64,000 nucleotides of DNA, from contig OY744611.1 of the NCBI GenBank assembly GCA_963556255.1, positions 33,617,432 through 33,681,431 on the forward strand, given 5' to 3'. Under the pieces are notes generated by a model. That model did no database searches and was not told the DNA's origin. It was given only the letters and a program-made list of their open reading frames with translations. The DNA comes from Allolobophora icterica. Its lineage: Eukaryota; Annelida; Clitellata; Crassiclitellata; Lumbricidae. Shown piece after piece: positions 45,033 to 55,329 of this stretch. Made by a program: the position numbers and the translations under genes. Each line of letters starts with the position of its first letter. Position 1 is the first letter of the stretch.

Positions 45033-47024
45033 TAGGGTGCCCGTCAAAAATGAATTTCTGAATTTCTTCGGTGGTACCCTCCAATTTTGTTACCTGTCAT
45101 AAGAGAAGTTCACAGTAATTATTTTAGAATTTTTGATGCATATTTAGAGGTTGCTCAACATAGATCTGTATAGTTAACAGAATTACTATCCGACAGCATG
45201 TTATTCTCACTTATTTATCACTCAAACTTTAATGTTTCCGATACAATATCAATACAGCACTGTCAGGTGTTTACCAGAACTGTACTTTTAACAAATTAGA
45301 TAACAAAACTGATATAACAAAGTCAATGCAGCATTCTTTTTGAAACAGTCAATTGTTAGTAATCAGTCTCCTACTCTTCTATAGTGCAGAATATCATATT
45401 TGACAAGCAGCGACTTTCTGGCTTCTGCAAGGTACTTTACTCTGTGGCTTGAGACAACCAGCAACATATACTGTTTCTGTTCTTCACTTCTTGTAATGGA
45501 GCTGCTGAAGTCCTGCATCAGTTTCACAGCTCGCTCTGCTCAGTCATTTACCACTACCAAACTGTTGACATATTTCTTATTTAGCTGGAAATCTCAAAGG
45601 TCTGTCACCTGTCTGGATCTGCTTGTGCGAGGAAGTCAGCATTTGACCCAAGTAGGCCTATGTGAAAGAATGACATAGTACTACTTGTGACATAGTCGTC
45701 AAGTTCCTTTTCAGGAATGGTACTTGGCTCCATCTGGATTCGTTTGGGTGGTTCATCAGAGCCTTGCTTCTTAAAAGCGCTGATCATCTTTGTTTTTGGT
45801 GTTGCTGTTTACAGCATCATTAAAAAAATGCAAAGGCATTTAGCTCCTCGTTCAGGAATTAGCTCCTGGTTGCCTCACCCGTAAGCTTACCATTCAGAAG
45901 TTTCAGCACGCTGAGAAGCTGCTCCGCATGAAAACCTGATACCAAGACTGGTAACCAGTCAACCTGTTCACTACCTGTAATGTCCTGCAACATCTTGCCC
46001 TACCAGCGCAATACTAAGAGTATGGACGGATCAAAAGTGGCTTTTCCTGCTTGGGCTGTCTGTTCAAAAAATCGGGTTGTACTGATTGATTCAGGATTGA
46101 CAGTTAAGCTAGAAATGTCGTGTCCAAAGCTTCTTGCCGTCTCAGTCAGAATAAATTTTGCACTACCTGCAGTTGCTGACATTGGCTCGATCCAGTGCAG
46201 GACTAGCACTTAACTCTGTGGTAACAATAGGCACAGACTGCCGTTTCGTACTTCTTGATGGGCAGCGTGGTTCTCAATTAGACTCAACTTTATCAGCTGT
46301 CATTGTGGTCAATTCTTCCTTTGATGTGAAGTCTTCATCTGCCTGAACTGTGATATTTTCTTTTTTCTTTTTTCTTCTTTACTTCTGAGATATTCCTTGT
46401 GCTTCAGTCCCTTTACCTTTCTGTCCTCCGTTCTAGCTAATGCTGTGTCCACACTAGCCTATGCATCGCCCACATTTCTCTTCTAAAACACACTTGTCTT
46501 CAGCAATATTAATCACTGACATGGCATCTGCACGTTTTACATCAAATAGTTTTTCCAAATCTTCGACCACAGCAGTTTCATTAGCTAACTGGGTCTCAGT
46601 TCTGCGATCAATGTTCTTTTTCAGTTTCTGCCATCGGTAAAACATGTCTTCCAGCTTCTCAATGGCATTCCGTGCAATTGTTGCTGGGATACGAAATATT
46701 ATGAAAATTATATATTTTAATAAAATTTCTTGTATGCAATAACAAAGATTGCGCCCAAAGAATATTTACAGACCGAATCAATTAATAAATCAATAAGTAA
46801 CAAGTATAATGGTGAAATAAAATGTAGTACACAAGAAAACTGGAACAGGTATGAAAGATTGCGATATAGCAGAAACTTCATCCATGTTGAGCAACCAGTA
46901 AATATTAATATAAAAAGCTGAAATTTTACACTGTTATTTTACTGAACAGAGGTAACAACTTCAGGGGGTACCACATGGAAAATTACGAACTTAAAATTTT
47001 ATCATTGGTTTGCTGGGCACCCTA
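45033..47024 (-). mobile_element. hAT-like DNA transposon, internally deleted autonomous copy
   Basis: It begins TAGGGTGCCCGTC and ends GCTGGGCACCCTA. A perfect 8-bp duplication, ATGTATAT, lies at 45025-45032 and 47025-47032. Subterminal GGTACCCTCC at 45074 is mirrored by GGGGGTACCAC near 46965. The minus strand carries transposase-like pieces described separately. At about 2 kb it is shorter than an intact copy should be. Confidence 0.92.
45370..46645 (-). pseudogene. Decayed transposon protein, middle missing
   Basis: Pieces occur in order on the minus strand. They are MFYRWQKLKKNIDRRTETQ with LEKLFDVKRADAMSVI (from 46645), PIVTTELSASPALDRANVS and SATAGSAKFILTETARSFGH. LQDITGSEQVDWLPVLVSG (about 45985-45930) and a C-terminal LVVVND-stop-AERAVKLMQDF with EEQKQYMLLVVSSHR (about 45565-45420) follow. 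The same block order occurs in a hypothetical protein family of animal DNA transposons that I recall but cannot name. The central part expected between the 'PVLVSG' and 'VVND' blocks is absent, and stops and frameshifts are present. Confidence 0.7.
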
Positions 47025-47109
47025 ATGTATATATATATATATATCAAACAATATATATATATATATGTATGCATATGTATGTATGATCTGGAACGGCTAT
47101 AGTTCTTGG

Positions 47110-47155
47110 TTATTAATATTAATATTATTAATTTTTATTATTATTGTTGTTGTTG

Positions 47156-47193
<38 letters not shown>

Positions 47194-47280
47194 GTTGTTG
47201 TTGTTGTTGTTGTTGTTGTTATGTTAATAATAATAATAATAATAATAATATTTATTATTATTATTATTATCATTATTATT

Positions 47281-47311
<31 letters not shown>

Positions 47312-47350
47312 TCGTCATCGTCATCATCATCGCCTTCATCATCATTGTTA
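47110..47350. repeat. ATT/GTT/AAT/ATC mosaic microsatellite
   Basis: Blocks of ATT, GTT (x9), AAT (x10), ATT and ATC (x12) succeed each other. The AAT-to-ATT switch at about 47250 forms an inverted repeat. Confidence 0.95.
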
Positions 47351-47389
47351 TATATTGTTATTATTTTTACAAAAGCTTCAGTTCGCTAG

Positions 47390-47720
47390 ATTTTGGATTG
47401 TATGTCCACAATCCCACCCTCTGAACGCTCACAATTGCCGACGAAAGAATAATGCGACTGGTAGAAGGGGGTTAAAGGTCGACCCTTAAAGGTGGGGGCT
47501 CCAAAAATTGCGGGTTCTGCGGATCGGCTATTGGCGCTCGGGGACCCATTTAGACGACCTTTTGGGCGTCGGGCGCTGGTTCCGTGCATAGCTCAAGCAG
47601 CGGCGGGTCGATACGGTCGGAGAGAGGGAGACAGCGTCGGCGACCGATGACGAACGGGGAACCAGCGTCGGCGTAGATATAAACGATTTATTGTCGTCTT
47701 ACGTTTGAAGGTCCGAGTCC
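47390..47720. promoter_or_regulatory. CpG-rich unique island
   Basis: GCTCACAATTGCCGACG, then CGTAGATATAAACGATTTATTG and many CpGs. GTCGACCCTTAAAGGT is a small palindrome-like motif. No coding support. Possible regulatory DNA. Confidence 0.25.
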
Positions 47721-48199
47721 ACTTCCGGTACGGGAGGACAAACGGACGAGGGGACAAACAAACGGATTTGGAAACGTAAGCGGACAAACGTGGAAAGAGA
47801 GAAGAAGAAGGACAATTTTACGGATTAACGGACAAAAACGTCGACAAACGGGAAAACGGACAGAGATAATTAAAAGGACTAAGAGAGATGGAAAAGGACA
47901 AACGCAGCGAGTTTTGATGTTAGTATTTGTATTAGTAGTACGAATGGCAAGAACATGTACTAATAGGCCTACTAGTGATAAAAAGTATTAGGATTATAAT
48001 TGGTTTTAGTATTAGAAGTAGTATTCGTATTAATGTTACTATGGTATGCGGTATTTGTGGTGATGTGACGTGTAGTGTTTAATGTTTGTGTTAATGTTAA
48101 TTTCACGGCTACTGTTGCAAGGTGTTACTATCAACAGCTACTGTGTGTTAGCATGAGCATTACCGTGAATCTAAGAACTTTTGTTTTCGGTTTTTGCAG
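47721..48199. other. Degenerate GGACAAACG words, then AT-rich unassigned DNA
   Basis: ACGGACAAACG variants at 47735-47900 form a loose repeat. The rest, including TAGTATTAG words, shows no recognisable feature. Confidence 0.4.
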
Positions 48200-48455
48200 T
48201 CCCTTAAGCTAGCCCCTGAAGGCAATCATAGGTTTAAAGTGTTACTAACTGTGTTAGTGACTTCATTTTCTTAGCCTCGGCATACGATGGTGTGTGGCCA
48301 GTCCTCTCCCTCGCCGTCTGATCTCCCACCGACAATGTAGGCATTATAGCTGAGAGGTTGCTAGGGGCGCAGGTGGAGCAGAAATCTCGACACCAATTTC
48401 TGCTCTGGGTGGGAGAATCTAAAAACTGCGCTATATCATTGAGAGTCGGAGTAAA
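48200..48455 (-). mobile_element. tRNA-derived SINE family A, degraded copy
   Basis: Shares GTGACTTCATTTTCTTAGCC, GTGGCCAGTCCTCTCCCTCG and AATTTCTGCTCTGG with 24000-24293. The tRNA head (right side) is damaged: the B-box position reads GGGAGAATCT. Confidence 0.65.
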
Positions 48456-48540
48456 CATCCGTGATGTGTTTAAGCGACCTCTGTTGTTGCCGACCCCACT
48501 CTAACGAGAGCCAGTGGCGCCATCTCGCCGAGCGGCTTCT

Positions 48541-48615
48541 TCTATCTAGACATTTATATAGCGCCTTCTGACGAACCGTCACTCAGCCATCTGGCGAACG
48601 GTCTTTTTGTTTCTC
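48541..48615 (-). mobile_element. L2/CR1-type LINE 3' end
   Basis: The minus strand ends AGAAGGCGCTATATAAATG. Short remnant. Confidence 0.5.
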
Positions 48616-48754
48616 CAATCAAGCGCTCACTCGACGAGCGCTCGACTTTAAGCGCTTACAGCTGATGCTGAGCTGTGTCGCTCCCAGCGCTTCGTTCTGG
48701 AACTGCGTTCTGGAACTTTGACTAGGGTTGAGTAAGACATGGTAGGATATCATA

Positions 48755-48930
48755 GAAGAACAGTCCCCTAAGCCAGCCCTGAGGCAGCCATTGGTATGAA
48801 AATTAGCGACTTCATTTTCTTAGCCTTGGCATATGAGGGCGGGTGGCCAGTCCTCTCCCTCGCCGTCTCATCTTCCCACCGACAGTGTACGGTCAGTGTA
48901 CTCATTATAGCTGAGTTGGCTAGGGTATCA
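48755..48930 (-). mobile_element. tRNA-derived SINE family A, truncated copy
   Basis: CCATTGGTATGAAAATTAG, GACTTCATTTTCTTAGCC and GGCCAGTCCTCTCCCTCG align with the two other copies. The tRNA part is lost at the right. Confidence 0.65.
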
Positions 48931-48994
48931 TAAGTTTATTATTAACTAGAGTATTTGCCCGTCATATTATGACGGCAGTGTATAGGCCTATATA

Positions 48995-49701
48995 ATTACT
49001 AGCAGGTTTACCCGGCGTTGCCCGGGGTTATAAGCCACCACCACCACCACCACCACCACCACCACCTAGCTGGTTTACCCGGCGTTGCCCGAGGTTATAA
49101 GTTTCAATCCCTGTAGCGAATAAGCAACAAATTTAGGTATAAGTTTAAATCCGTGTAGCGAATAAGGAAGAAATTTAGGCGACGTGTGGGGGAGACTGCT
49201 TCGCAGTCTTGCGACCTCTGCCGTGGACTGACTGCTTCGCAGTCGCCCTCTGGCGACGACTGCTTCGCAGTCTCCCGTGGATTGACTGCTTCGCAGTCGA
49301 CGAGGGTGAACCCGGCGTTGGCGGGTTCAAGAAAACGCCATAAATCTAGCCCTCACTGCCCTTAGTAAAGAAGAGTCTTTGAAGATACAATTTTGCTGTA
49401 AAACGACGAATATAGTTCGAATCGATCGTAATTAAATTTTGTGCGAAAGTAAACAACGTCGTTATGCGCATTATTAATGACGTTGGGGAATACCGGCGCC
49501 ATAAATAGAACCGCTTTGCAGTGGAAGCGGCGAGCTGGGGCGTGAGCGACGGTCGGTTGGGTAGAGTTTTGGGGGATTTTCACAATGTTAGCGGTGAAAA
49601 GGGGGTACGCGAACCCCTCCACTGGGTGTCCGATGCCGAGGCCGACACAGTAGTGAAAGTTTCGAGTGAAAAGGTGCAAAATTGTAGAAGTTAAGCCCGG
49701 T

Positions 49702-49743
<42 letters not shown>

Positions 49744-49770
49744 CACAGAATTCTCGCTTTATTTATATAG
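48995..49770 (+). mobile_element. Dispersed repeat 'ACTAGCAGGTTTAC...TATATAGAT', copy 2
   Basis: The start motif ACTAGCAGGTTTACCCGGCG occurs twice (49007 and 49068, separated by a CCA run). The body has CAATCCCTGTAGCGAATAAG. The end has AGTAGTGAAAGTTTCGAGTG, (CAGA)n at 49707-49745 and TTTATTTATATAGAT. It is co-oriented with copy 1 (26205). Four identical hairpins sit inside it. No coding frame. Confidence 0.7.
49194..49298. repeat. Four identical 15-nt hairpins (GACTGCTTCGCAGTC)
   Basis: Perfect copies at 49194-49208, 49230-49244, 49258-49272 and 49284-49298. Each has a 6-bp stem and a TTC loop. The spacers of 11-21 bp are unalike apart from CCGTGGA(C/T)T words. Confidence 0.95.
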
Positions 49771-49820
49771 ATGTCGTTGGTCAAAATGCTCTGATCGCCG
49801 TAGCCAAGGCCACAGTACTG

Positions 49821-49871
49821 ACGTCACAAACGGTTTCTGTTTCACAATAGAACAGAAACCGTTTGTGACGT
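49821..49871. repeat. Perfect 21-bp hairpin
   Basis: ACGTCACAAACGGTTTCTGT plus T (49821-49841) pairs without mismatch with 49851-49871 across a 9-base loop. It lies 50 bp past the end of the dispersed repeat. Confidence 0.95.
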
Positions 49872-49924
49872 AGCGTTTATAGACAGACACACGCTCTATG
49901 GATATTATATGTATAGATGGGGAA

Positions 49925-50230
49925 CGTAAGGTTGCGTTGGGTTTTGTAGATGGTAGTGAAGTCTAGAGTAGAATGGAGTAGGATTGGTATATGGTAGGGT
50001 AAAGTAGGAGAGGATAGAGTATTTTTTTATATTATACTATAGGCAGGATAGTGTAGTCCAGAGTAGGATGGAATGCGGGTAGGCTACGGCAGAGTAAGGT
50101 AGTGGATGGTATGGTTTGATAGGGTATAGGCTGTAGGGTAATATAGGAAAGGGCAGAATAAGGGTTTAGTAAAGTAAGGAAACGGATGCTGGAGTAGGAT
50201 AGTGTACAGTAGAATATCACAAGTTTGCTC
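49925..50230. repeat. Degenerate GTAGGATAGTGTAG tract
   Basis: Words such as AGAGTAGGATGG and GGTAGGGTAAAG recur loosely. Probably a decayed pentamer or hexamer repeat. Confidence 0.55.
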
Positions 50231-50734
50231 TAGGCGTCGTACGAAAACTATTGCTACAATACGACAATTTAGGGTAGGATGATGAAAGCATCACATAGGA
50301 AAGTTAAGGTTTGGTATGTGCCCCTAATGATTATGAGCAGGGCGTCCGATCCTTTAAGTGTACCCGTCACAATGTGATTTGGGTTGGGTGGGTAGTGTAG
50401 GATATGGATGAACAGGGCCGAAATGGTGTCTGTTTTTTACACGAATTGTGCACTGTACAGTTGACATTGTCTAGCGTGCAGTAGGTTTGTCTGGAGCGTT
50501 GGAGTTGGGGGGGGGGTGGGCGAAGTGACAGGTTGAAGTGAAATGTTACTAAGACTAAGACGAGGAAGTGAAATGTTACTAAGACTATGGTAAGACTATG
50601 AATCTGTGAGCGATTAGTCGAAGTCAACTACACACGATTTCATTTTAATACCTGAAATTTTTACTTACCAATTCAAGGACAGTTTGAGGAAGTGTGTTCA
50701 GGTGACTTTTCTGGGTATTTTAGGCACTGGTAGG

Positions 50735-50937
50735 CAGAGGCGTAACTTTGGTCTTAAAAGTGGGGTACCAATTTCATACATACACGAAGCAAGGCGGAGA
50801 CTGCGATCTCTGGGAAGGCTCAGTAATAAAATATTGTTTTGGCATTGCTTAAATTTAAAAAAATGAGGGGTACAGTACACCCAGTCAATAAAGTGGGGGG
50901 TACGGGTACCCCCGTACGCCCACAAATTACGCTTATG
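50735..50937 (-). mobile_element. hAT-type MITE, CATAGGCGTAA family copy 2 (inverted)
   Basis: It begins CAGAGGCGTAACTTTGG and ends CAAATTACGCTTATG. A perfect 8-bp duplication, CTGGTAGG, lies at 50727-50734 and 50938-50945. It is the reverse complement of the family copy at 20158-20359. Confidence 0.96.
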
Positions 50938-51059
50938 CTGGTAGGAGTTCGGGTAAGTAAGGTCTGTTCGTTACACAACTGGGTTTCACCGAGGGACGCC
51001 ACCGGCGACCACGAGCGCTCTTGATACCCCAGAGAGACATGCAGAGGGACTGGGGCATC

Positions 51060-51320
51060 GAAACCCACCTCCCCCGCGGGGAAGTAATTTCACCGAATGC
51101 GGCAAATCACATTACGTGCGGTCGCCGATTCCGGGGGTCGGTTTGGCGCCGTAATAAATGGCACGGGACGGTTGGGGGGGGGGTGGGCGAAGACGGAGGG
51201 AGGGAGGGAGGGAGAACGGCGAGGGCGGCTGGATATTAAATTTGTTTGGCGCCCGAGTCGGCGGCGGCGGATGAGGAATGTCGTCGAAGCGTTCGGGCAT
51301 TAACGGCTTGACTGGGCGAA
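51060..51320. promoter_or_regulatory. CpG-rich unique island
   Basis: CACATTACGTGCGGTCGCCG, GCGCCGTAATAAATGGC and GGATATTAAATTTGTTTGGCG around a GGGAGGGAGGG run. Candidate conserved DNA. Confidence 0.25.
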
Positions 51321-51769
51321 AGAAACAATTGGAACTATCGATCATCTGTGTGTCCAGTCCTTCTACCGTCCCTCAACCCCTTCCTCAACCCCCTGCTAAT
51401 GCATCTACCCTGCCTTGGCAGTTCCCAGCCCGTGTGAAAGGTGGCGCTGAACCCTCGGAAAACAACATTCGTCCTGGACTGGTCAGCGAATGGCCAAAGC
51501 GCACCGAATCCGGTACGAGTTGAAGTCGGCTCACTTCGGTTTTTACTTCCGGGTTAGTCCAGATTGGCTGGAGCTATAAACAAAGAATCTGACAGGTTGA
51601 AGTGCAATGTTACTAAGACTATGGTAGAAAAGGAATATCGTACTGCACTTGGAAAGATATCCTGTCGTATATTAACCATACCATAAGACTGATCGGTTAA
51701 GACAGACTTTTAAGAAGTCTGGCCCTTTATTATTATTAACATGTAATATGAAAAATGAAAAGTGAAACC

Positions 51770-52140
51770 TAAGTGACAGTTTAATCCGTAATTTGCTAAA
51801 TGGACAGAATTTCCCCTAATTAAATTCGTAAGAAGTCAGAGTCGACTTTGACGTAATCCAAATGTTCAGCTGATTTTTGGGACCATCGAATAATTGACGG
51901 AGATTTATTTTCTCTAATGGAAATTCGCATAGATGGCGGCCCGCGGGTCCCATATTCCATATTCAATGACCCAACGTGGCCCATTAACCCCCTCCCCGGT
52001 TAGTGGAAATTAACTCTTGTGAGCAACTGCGCTGTCCTTATGCACAGCGCTTGATGGACTCGATATCGCGTTTTACTTACTTACTATTTTGGTCAATTAG
52101 CATAAACGACGTAATCATAATGAGAGGTGAGAAAGGCAAA
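51770..52140. promoter_or_regulatory. Candidate conserved non-coding island
   Basis: AAGTGACAGTTTAATCCG, CCCCTAATTAAATTCG, GAATAATTGACGG, CCATTAACCCC and GGAAATTAACTC in about 370 bp of unique sequence. The TAAT-core density is high. No coding signal. Confidence 0.38.
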
Positions 52141-52456
52141 GAAGGAGAATAATGGAAGTATACGTGTAGGGTCGTTTAATTACGGTGGAACAAAGAGTAG
52201 TACTGGGAGGCCAAGGCCCTGTAAGAAATCGAGCCCTTCTTATAATCCTAAAAATTAAAGTCCAGCATTACTGAGCCTCTGAAGGGTTCTTATAATGAAC
52301 CAAACATTATCCGGATGGCTTCATATATTCCAGTTATTTCATACGAATTTTAATATTACTGCACTAAATGCAATCGTCTCTAATCGCGCGCGTTTCTAAT
52401 TATACAGTCCGCCTCCAAGAAATTGCATCATAGGGTCATCGTAGATATAACCCGGT

Positions 52457-52587
52457 CATGCGCACTTCGCCACTTCTCACCAGGTCTTTCACTTCCGGTC
52501 ACGCGCGCTTATTCATTTCACACCGATTCTTTAACTTCTGATCATGCGCAGTAGTCCATTTCACACCATGGTTTTCCAACTTCCGGT
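52457..52587 (+). promoter_or_regulatory. Three 43-45-bp tandem units carrying NRF1- and ETS-like sites
   Basis: The units start at 52457, 52500 and 52543. Each opens with CATGCGCA or CACGCGCG (NRF1-like half-site), passes through CCA(C/T)TTC(T/A)CACC, and closes with ACTTCCGGT (units 1 and 3) or the degraded ACTTCTGAT (unit 2). GTCTTCCGGCCATCTTC follows at about 52600 (ETS core plus a YY1-like CCATCTT). ETS, NRF1 and YY1 sites together are typical of TATA-less animal promoters. No exon downstream is recognised, so the promoter call is inference. Confidence 0.45.
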
Positions 52588-52737
52588 TCTGAATCTCTGC
52601 GTCTTCCGGCCATCTTCAATCATCTACTATCTTCGTTGGCGCCCTCTTTGCAGCGCGCGGGAAGTTGTGTTTTCATTAAGCGCGTTTGTCAGTCAACTCA
52701 TTGACCCCACTATAATGAAGATACTAGACATTTCGTC

Positions 52738-52910
52738 ACCCATTCTCCCCCCCCCCCCCCCAATTCCATCGCCACTCTCTTCACACTTATGCCCTTGCCA
52801 TCTTGCTTCATCCTCCCATCCCACACTTTCCATCCTCTTATTCACCCTCTTACCCAGCCCTCTCCCTCCTATTCTTTACCACGGGCGAGGAAACTCTCAC
52901 CCCACCCTCC
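52738..52910. repeat. Poly-C run and pyrimidine-rich sequence
   Basis: A C14 run at 52747-52761 followed by CCTC/TCCC words. Confidence 0.7.
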
Positions 52911-52914
52911 TCAG

Positions 52915-53400
52915 TCACGTAACGCCGCGTCAAAATATTACCATTAATCATACGACCCGTGGGTCAGGTCCTATTAAGGGCTACCGACTCGCCCTCGCTA
53001 CCGACCGCGGTCCCCGCGACCGGGCTCGGCCATCCGCCTGTCCGCCCGGGCGGCCACAGCTCCCGCGCCGTCCATTTAATCTGCGAAATTGCCGGCAGAC
53101 CGGGCTAGACTTTCATTAATTCTGGCGATGTAATTATAGATGACGCTGCGACGCGCCTCGTCGAGCCTGGCCTGTACCGATCGGGGCAGGACACGGGCCT
53201 CTACGGTCGGCCGGACGGACGGGCGTCCCTGAGTCCGGGTCGGGCGGATTATGACGTCTTGAGACGGCTGGCTGAGCGGACCGACTGACGGAGAGAGAGG
53301 GGTGTGATTGCTGAAAGAGGAAAACGCATCGGGTGGGGTATGCTCGGAAGAGAAAACTAGATCTGCGCATTCAAACTAATATTGCGTCCGGACACTAAAA
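52915..53400. promoter_or_regulatory. CpG-rich unique island
   Basis: ATTACCATTAATCATACG, CCATTTAATCTGCGAAATTG and TTCATTAATTCTGGCGATG, then GTAATTATAGATGACGC. The CpG-dense middle is at 52980-53060. Candidate conserved non-coding DNA. Confidence 0.33.
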
Positions 53401-53499
53401 GAACGTATTCGTATATATGCATCTCATAGGTATCTGGACAATATAATATCTGGGCTAATTATATATATGCGATTGTACGCGATTTTTGCATGGATGTAT

Positions 53500-53840
53500 A
53501 CATACGTATGTACACACATACGTACATGCATACATACATACATACATGCAGACATAAAAACATACATATATACAATTATACATACATACATATATACATA
53601 CAGACATACATGCATATATACATACATGCATACGAACATACATGCTTACATACACACATACATACATACATATATACATACATGCATGCGAACATACACA
53701 CACATATATATATATATACATACATACATACATACATGCATACATACATAAATGCATACATACATACATACATACGAACACAGCCTACATACATACTTAC
53801 ATACGTTCGTACATACATACGTATATATATACATGCACTC
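53500..53840. repeat. (CATA)n microsatellite, interrupted
   Basis: ACATACATACAT with GCAT, ATAT and CACA substitutions over 340 bp. Long frames on both strands are artefacts. Confidence 0.93.
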
Positions 53841-54354
53841 GCACGCTTTCACAGGGTTTGAATTGTCAAATTTGAACTGGGGTGTTGAAAAATTCTTACA
53901 TGTTATGTGTCCGGATGTCCCAACCAGAATTTCTGGCGTACCTAAAACCGGTAAACATATTATAAATTGTGTTGGGCATGGGTGTATTCGATCCTTAGCT
54001 TTGTCTAAAAAATCGAACAATGAAGAATACTTTTTGGGAAACTCCAGAGTTTTTTCAGATGATTTCTAGCATAAATTATGACTTAACAGACACACTGCAG
54101 TGGTCTGAATGAAAACTGAGAAAAAGCAAAGCAGTAGTTTTCATTACTTTAGCAAATAACCACTGAAAGCTGTGCTGGGGATTTAACTTAAGTACTTAAC
54201 CCCAAGATAACTGTTGGAAATTAACTGGAGGGGTTAAAAATGAATTGGGGTTGGGGTTGAACCTTCCCCCGAAAATTCATCTCTGCACTTGCATATACAC
54301 ATACGTATACGCACGTGTATGTATGCAAAGGAATATAAGATAACAGAAGCTTAG
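53841..54354. other. Unassigned stretch
   Basis: No motif recognised. GGGGTTAAAAATGAATTGGGG near 54228 is a small local repeat. Confidence 0.45.
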
Positions 54355-54463
54355 AGACAGTAGTACGTTTGAAGTATTCGCGACTTCAGTTTCTTAACTT
54401 CAACATATATGAGTGCGATTGGGTCAGGCCTCTCCATCACCTTCTGATCTTCCCACGAACAAT
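54355..54463 (-). mobile_element. tRNA-derived SINE family A, interrupted by a MITE
   Basis: GCGACTTCAGTTTCTTAAC and CAGGCCTCTCCATCACC, then TCTGATCTTCCCAC, match the 3' half of family A. The copy stops at the MITE inserted at 54464. Remnants may resume at 55010. Confidence 0.55.
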
Positions 54464-55001
54464 CAGTGATGGGCAATAGTTTACTAAAAAGTTGCTAACT
54501 TTTAGTTTAACTAAAAAAAATTAGTTAAGGAAGAAGTTTAACTAAAAAAATAGTTTAGTTAAAGCCTTAGTTTAACAAAAAAAATGTTTAGTTGCTAACT
54601 AAAAAAATCAGCAATATGCAACTATTTTTCCACAGTGAACATTGAACACTGCCAGCAAAAAAACATTTAAACACTGCATGGTTTTAGCATTAACAGCCTG
54701 TGTTTTCAAATTCATACACTACTTACAGTACACATGTAACTGTATGCCAGAACAGTACACATTGCATAGTTTGAAGGTGAAATTGTCATTGACGCTTTGC
54801 ATTACTACAGTTCACTTAATATCTTTTATTGTGAAAATGTTTGTCGTAAAAAGTTGGAAAAAAGTTGGAAAAAGTTTGACTACTTTTATTTAGTTTAGTT
54901 AACTAATTTCCAAAATCAGTTGCCAACTTTAGTTAAACTATTTTTTGAGTTGGAAAATAGTTTTACTTTAACTAAAAAAAATAGTTTAGTGCCCATCACT
55001 G
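54464..55001 (+). mobile_element. hAT-type MITE, CAGTGATGGGCA family, copy 1
   Basis: CAGTGATGGGCAATAGTTTA at the left and GTTTAGTGCCCATCACTG at the right. A perfect 8-bp duplication, CGAACAAT, lies at 54456-54463 and 55002-55009. Subterminal arrays of AGTTAACTAAAAA run about 120 bp at each end in opposite orientation. The central 250 bp are single-copy within the element. The sister copy is 58478-59029, same orientation. Confidence 0.97.
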
Positions 55002-55329
55002 CGAACAATTTGCTACAAGCGTAATCGTTTTATAGATAAAATCCCTCGGACAGTGGGAGGTGCAGTCGGAGCTCAACTTCATAATTATATGTGATCCGTT
55101 TGGATCGGACGGGAGAGAGTTTGATCAGACGTCATCTGAATCTCCCTCCGTCTGTAAAAGTGGTAAATGTAAAGATACACGTTTTTCTGTAGCGACCCTA
55201 TTAAATATTGCTTCAACCATGTTAATTTTCGATGAATTGATCGAGTGAGATCCTTCACCCCCGCTGTCCGTTTGAATATTTGGTATACACCATGAGTTTA
55301 GGTCCATTGTACGACATAAGCCACAATCG

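Noticed and set aside
45400..45678. Plus-strand frame of 92 codons inside the 45-kb transposon
   Set aside because: The conserved blocks lie on the minus strand; the plus-strand frame is their complement.
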